Shown here: one piece after another, positions 30,311 through 33,846 of the stretch
Numbering within the stretch: the first letter of the stretch is position 1
Layout of the letters: every line of letters begins with the position of its first letter
From: Solidesulfovibrio magneticus str. Maddingley MBC34
GTDB lineage: Bacteria > Desulfobacterota > Desulfovibrionia > Desulfovibrionales > Desulfovibrionaceae
Direction: 5' to 3'
Assembly (NCBI GenBank): GCA_000307955.1
Contig: ALAO01000061.1
Span: 1 to 33,846, forward strand
DNA: 33,846 nt
The notes under the pieces: generated by a model
Databases searched by the model: none
Seen by the model: only the letters and a program-made list of their open reading frames with translations
Told to the model about the DNA's origin: nothing
Translations under genes and position numbers: made by a program

Positions 30311-31267
30311 GTGCATCGCCTGACGCTGGGTCTTGCAGGCTTGGCCGCCCTGGCCGTGCTGGCCGGACTGGCCGGGCTGGCCGTTTCCGACGAGGCCGGG
30401 CCAACGCCAGCCCGTCGTTCCCTGGCCGCCGTTCAGGACCGCTACGCCGGCCGGCTGCCCGATCCGCCGCAAACCGGGGAACTGGCCGTCTACGCCGGCG
30501 CGCCCGGCGAGCCGGCCCTGGACTGCGCCGCCCTGTCCCAGGGACGGACCATGGTCGCCCTGGTCTTTGGCCAGTCCAACGCCTCCAACACCGTGGACCC
30601 GGGTTACGAATCCGTCCGGCCGGTCTACGCCTTCGCCGACGGCGTGTGCACCAAGGCCCGCGACGCCCTGCCCGGGGCCACCGGAACCAAGGGCAGCTCC
30701 TGGCCGCGCCTGGGTGACAAGCTCATTGCCGGCGGCTTCTACGACGCCGTCATTTTCGCCAACATCGCCCGGGGCGGCTCCTCCATTCTCGAATGGGGGC
30801 CGGGCGGCCGCCACAACGCCGTGCTCCTGGCCTCCCTGGATGCCCTGGCCAAGGCCGGCCTGCCGCCCACCCACGTGCTCTTGCACCAGGGCGAGGCCGA
30901 CTGCGCCCTGGGCGTGGCCGCGCCCGACTACGCCGCCATGCTGGACGCCGTCATCGCCCAGATTCAAAGCAAGGTCGGGCCGGAAACCGACGTCGTCGTG
31001 GCCCGGACCTCCCAGTATTTCGACCTGGTCTGCGGCGACGCGGCCAATCCGGCCTGCTTCAAGACCTGTCCGGCCCTGACCCAGGCCCAAACCGCCGCCG
31101 CCGACCCGAAACGGCATGTCCTGTCCGGCCCGGACACCGACCGTCTCGTGCCCTTTGCCGAGCGCAACGACGGCTACCATTTCACGGCCCAGGCCGCCGA
31201 CCGCTTCGCCGATGCCTGGCTGCCCCAGCTCTCCCGAAGCGAGGCCGCCGCACGCCGGCTGCAATGA
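30311..31267 (+). CDS. exported SGNH/SASA-type esterase
   Basis: A probable periplasmic carbohydrate acetyl-esterase. The GTG start at 30311 gives 318 residues and puts a hydrophobic signal or anchor at residues 5-25. An ATG at 30245 in the same frame overlaps tetR and would place the operator inside the gene, and those 22 codons lack the local codon bias. The catalytic serine is Ser89 in VFGQSNASN. The remaining blocks are ANIARGGSSI, LHQGEADC and NDGYHFT, with Asp287 and His290 as the likely acid and base. Cysteines in CGDAANPACFKTC could form disulfides. It is the first gene before the RND components, 70 bp upstream. Its substrate is unknown. Confidence 0.78.
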   Translation: MHRLTLGLAGLAALAVLAGLAGLAVSDEAGPTPARRSLAAVQDRYAGRLPDPPQTGELAVYAGAPGEPALDCAALSQGRTMVALVFGQSNASNTVDPGYESVRPVYAFADGVCTKARDALPGATGTKGSSWPRLGDKLIAGGFYDAVIFANIARGGSSILEWGPGGRHNAVLLASLDALAKAGLPPTHVLLHQGEADCALGVAAPDYAAMLDAVIAQIQSKVGPETDVVVARTSQYFDLVCGDAANPACFKTCPALTQAQTAAADPKRHVLSGPDTDRLVPFAERNDGYHFTAQAADRFADAWLPQLSRSEAAARRLQ

Positions 31268-31337
31268 ACCCGCAACCTTTTTCGCCCGCAACCGGCCGTC
31301 GCCATGCGCGCGACAGCCGCCTGTCTCGGAGGGAATC

Positions 31338-32606
31338 ATGACCGTCTCCATTTTCGCCAAGGCCGCGCGTATAACTGTCGCCGCGTGCCTGCCTTTTGCC
31401 CTGGCCGCCGCCCTGTCCGGCTGCGCCACCGACAGCTCGGGCCAGGAAAACGCCGCCGCGCCGCCGCCGCCGGAAATCGTGGCCTACGCCGTCAAGCAGG
31501 CCGACATCCCCCTGGAAATGGCCTTCATGGGCCAGACCGCCGGCTCCCGCGAGGTCGAGGTCCGGGCCAGGGTCGGCGGCATCCTGCTTCGCCGCGACTA
31601 TGAGGAAGGCTCGCGCGTGCGCCAGGGCCAGCTCATGTTCGAGATCGACCCGGCCCCCTACCAGGCCGCCCTGGAACAGGCCAAGGGCGCTCTGGCCCAG
31701 GCCGAGGCCAGCCTGGCCCAGGCCAAGCGCGACGCCGAACGCATGGAAAAGCTGTTCAAGGGCGACGTGGTGGCCCGCAAGGACTTCGACGATTCCAGGA
31801 CCGCCGTGGAAACCGGGACCGCCGCCGTGGACTCGGCCAAGGGCAAAGTTCGCGAGGCCTCGCTCAATCTCGAATGGACCAAGGTCACGGCCCCCATTTC
31901 CGGCATGACCAGCAAGGAGACCCGCTCCGAAGGCAGTCTCGTCACCACCGGCTCCGACGGCAGCCTGCTCACCACCATGTCCCGGGTCGATCCCATCTAT
32001 GTGAACTTTTCCATGTCCGGCCAGGAGATGATGAAGATCCGCAAGCTGCGGGCCGAGGGCAAGGTGGTCGTGGACGGCGGCGACTTCAGCGTGGGCCTGA
32101 TCCTGCCCGACGGCTCGCGCTACCCCCAGCTTGGCCGCATCAACTTCACCGACACCCAGGTCGACGCCGCCACGGGCGTGGTCAAGGTCCGGGCCGAATT
32201 CTCAAATCCCGACGGCGCGGTGCTGCCCGGCCAGTTCGTGCGGGTGCGCCTTGAGGGCGCGCGCTTCAAGGACGTGCTGGCCGTGCCCCAGGGCGCGGTG
32301 CTCAACACCCAGATGGGGGCCATGGTCTGGACCCTTGACGACAAGAACCAGGTCGCCCCGCGCCCGGTGGTCCTCGGCGAGGCCGTGGGCAACGACTATC
32401 TCGTGGAGCAGGGCCTTGGGGCCGGCGAACGCATCATTGCCGAAGGCGTGATCAAGGTGCGCCCCGGCCTGACCGTGCGCGTGCGCGGCGAGGAGCCCAA
32501 GCCGGCCCAGCCGGCCGCCGCGGCCCAGGCGGCCCCGGAAAAAGCCCCGGCCGCCGCCCAGAACGGTGAGCCCGCCAAGGCCGAGGCCAAGGAGAACCGT
32601 TCATGA
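31338..32606 (+). CDS. RND efflux membrane-fusion lipoprotein (AcrA/MexA type)
   Basis: Periplasmic adaptor that links an RND pump to an outer-membrane channel. The 422 residues start at ATG 31338 with GGAGG 5 nt upstream. The signal peptide ends in the lipobox LSGC, so C29 is lipidated. Barrel-sandwich halves ([22 protein letters not shown] and [19 protein letters not shown] regions) flank a coiled-coil hairpin rich in Ala, Gln and Lys (about 110-175). The beta-barrel and membrane-proximal domains follow ([30 protein letters not shown]). The Ala/Pro-rich tail is longer than usual. Its stop overlaps the pump start as ATGA. No outer-membrane channel gene is in view; it may lie past the right edge. 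Confidence 0.95.
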   Translation: MTVSIFAKAARITVAACLPFALAAALSGCATDSSGQENAAAPPPPEIVAYAVKQADIPLEMAFMGQTAGSREVEVRARVGGILLRRDYEEGSRVRQGQLMFEIDPAPYQAALEQAKGALAQAEASLAQAKRDAERMEKLFKGDVVARKDFDDSRTAVETGTAAVDSAKGKVREASLNLEWTKVTAPISGMTSKETRSEGSLVTTGSDGSLLTTMSRVDPIYVNFSMSGQEMMKIRKLRAEGKVVVDGGDFSVGLILPDGSRYPQLGRINFTDTQVDAATGVVKVRAEFSNPDGAVLPGQFVRVRLEGARFKDVLAVPQGAVLNTQMGAMVWTLDDKNQVAPRPVVLGEAVGNDYLVEQGLGAGERIIAEGVIKVRPGLTVRVRGEEPKPAQPAAAAQAAPEKAPAAAQNGEPAKAEAKENRS

Positions 32607-33846
32607 TTTCACGCTTTTTCCTGGGCCGCCCGGTCTTTTCCATCGTCATCTCGCTGGTCATCGTGCTGGCGGGTCTGGCGGCCATCAGAAGCCTGCCCAT
32701 CGCCCAGTACCCGGACATCGTGCCGCCCGAGGTCAACGTCACGGCCGTCTATCCCGGGGCCAGCCCCGAGGTCATCGCCGCCACCGTGGCCGCGCCCCTG
32801 GAGCAGCAGATCAACGGCGTCGACAACATGCTCTACATGCGTTCGACCAGCTCCGGCGACGGCACGCTGTCCATCACCGTCACCTTCGCCGTGGGCACCA
32901 GCCCCGACCAAAATACCATCAACGTCAACAACCGCGTCCAGGCGGCTCAGACCACCCTGCCCGAGGAAGTCCGACGCCAGGGCGTCACCGTCACCAAGAA
33001 GTCCTCCAACATCCTCCAGATCGTCGGCTTCGACTCGCCAACAGGCCGCTACGATTCGGTTTTTATCAGCAACTACGTGCTGGTCAACGTCCTGGACGAA
33101 TTGAAGCGCCTGCCCGGCGTCGGCGACGCCTCCATCTTCGGGGCCAAGGACTATTCCATGCGCGTGTGGCTGCGGCCGGACAAGCTGGCCCAGCTCAAGC
33201 TCACGCCCGCCGACGTGGCCGCCGCCATCAGCGAGCAAAACGCCCAGTTCGCCGCCGGCCGCATCGGGGCCGAGCCCACCAAGCCCGAAAGCCCGGTGGC
33301 GCTCAATTACATGGTCACCACCAAGGGCCGGCTCCTCACCCCCGAGGAATTCGGCGACATCATCCTGCGCGCCTTGCCCGACGGGTCGCTTTTGCACCTC
33401 AAGGACGTGGCCCGGGTGGAACTCGGGGCCAAGGACTACAGCTCGATTTCCAAGCGCAACGGCAGCCCGACGGTCAACATCGGCATCTTCCTCTCGCCCG
33501 GGGCCAACGCCCTGGACACGGCCGAACGGGTCACGAACAAGCTCAAGGAACTCTCGGCCCGCTTCCCCGACGGCATCATCTATTCGGTGCCCCTGGACAC
33601 CACCACCTTCGTGCGCGTCTCCATCGAGGAAGTCATCCATACCCTGGTCGAGGCCATGATCCTGGTTTTCCTCGTGGTCTACCTCTTCCTGCAAAACTTC
33701 CGGGCAACGCTTATCCCCTGCCTGGCCGTGCCGGTCTCCATCATCGGCACCTTCGCCGGCATGCAGGCCCTGGGCTTCACCATCAACACGCTCACGCTTT
33801 TCGGCATGGTGCTGGCCATCGGCATCGTCGTCGACGACGCCATCGT
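32603..33846 (+). CDS. RND efflux pump inner-membrane transporter (AcrB/MexB type), 3' end outside window
   Basis: Proton-driven drug exporter. Reading from ATG 32603 gives 414 codons to the window edge, starting [17 protein letters not shown]. The first membrane helix (about 10-28) is followed by the porter domain, with [15 protein letters not shown] and [21 protein letters not shown] as family hallmarks. The window ends in the fourth helix at GIVVDDAI, which carries the proton-relay aspartates (D411, D412 here). This is the HAE1 hydrophobe/amphiphile class, not a metal exporter. It overlaps the fusion-protein stop by 4 bp, so the two are translated together. About 60% of the protein is missing. 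Confidence 0.96.
   Translation, partial: MISRFFLGRPVFSIVISLVIVLAGLAAIRSLPIAQYPDIVPPEVNVTAVYPGASPEVIAATVAAPLEQQINGVDNMLYMRSTSSGDGTLSITVTFAVGTSPDQNTINVNNRVQAAQTTLPEEVRRQGVTVTKKSSNILQIVGFDSPTGRYDSVFISNYVLVNVLDELKRLPGVGDASIFGAKDYSMRVWLRPDKLAQLKLTPADVAAAISEQNAQFAAGRIGAEPTKPESPVALNYMVTTKGRLLTPEEFGDIILRALPDGSLLHLKDVARVELGAKDYSSISKRNGSPTVNIGIFLSPGANALDTAERVTNKLKELSARFPDGIIYSVPLDTTTFVRVSIEEVIHTLVEAMILVFLVVYLFLQNFRATLIPCLAVPVSIIGTFAGMQALGFTINTLTLFGMVLAIGIVVDDAI

Overview
The window looks like chromosomal DNA from a high-GC, Gram-negative sulfate reducer of the Desulfovibrionaceae, probably a Solidesulfovibrio or Desulfovibrio relative. The evidence is a Desulfovibrio-type trimeric porin, the tig-clpP-clpX-lon order, a short-form cytochrome bd oxidase, strong G/C third-position bias, and general secretion and RND efflux genes. 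The species call is inference. I saw no tRNA, rRNA, insertion sequence or CRISPR array.

Positions 1-5829 (minus strand) hold the protein quality-control cluster: trigger factor, ClpP, ClpX and Lon (cut by the left edge). Trigger factor starts at a TTG fixed by its Shine-Dalgarno sequence, and a perfect 13-bp hairpin lies between tig and clpP. Positions 6030-10581 (minus) form a tight operon: hydantoinase/oxoprolinase subunit A, an overlapping small membrane-protein ORF, a DxD glycosyltransferase-like protein, and hydantoinase subunit B. Upstream on the same strand are isocitrate dehydrogenase and a small anchored protein.

Positions 12686-17787 concern the envelope. An apparently inactive LytM/M23-like protein diverges from a 3D-domain protein. 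A WbaP-type sugar-phosphate transferase has a sigma-54-like promoter in front of it. A glycerate 2-kinase lies upstream. NudC (plus) then leads to an Rrf2-type Fe-S regulator with its own sigma-70 promoter and operator-like dyad, followed by cydAB and a strong terminator.

Positions 22072-23821 are the most unusual part. A promoter drives a small anchored protein, a truncated HMA-like protein, a second HMA-like membrane protein with an apparent 1-nt frameshift at its start, and a stand-alone HD-GYP phosphodiesterase. The first genes resemble accessory genes that usually accompany P1B metal ATPases (ferrosome-like loci), but no ATPase is present here. A porin and an isolated gspD-gspE pair follow.

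The right end (29634-33846) is an efflux locus: a TetR regulator, a periplasmic SGNH/SASA esterase, an RND membrane-fusion lipoprotein, and an RND pump cut by the right edge. Two near-identical 16-bp dyads, one in the tetR promoter and one before the esterase, look like the TetR operators and tie the locus into one regulon.
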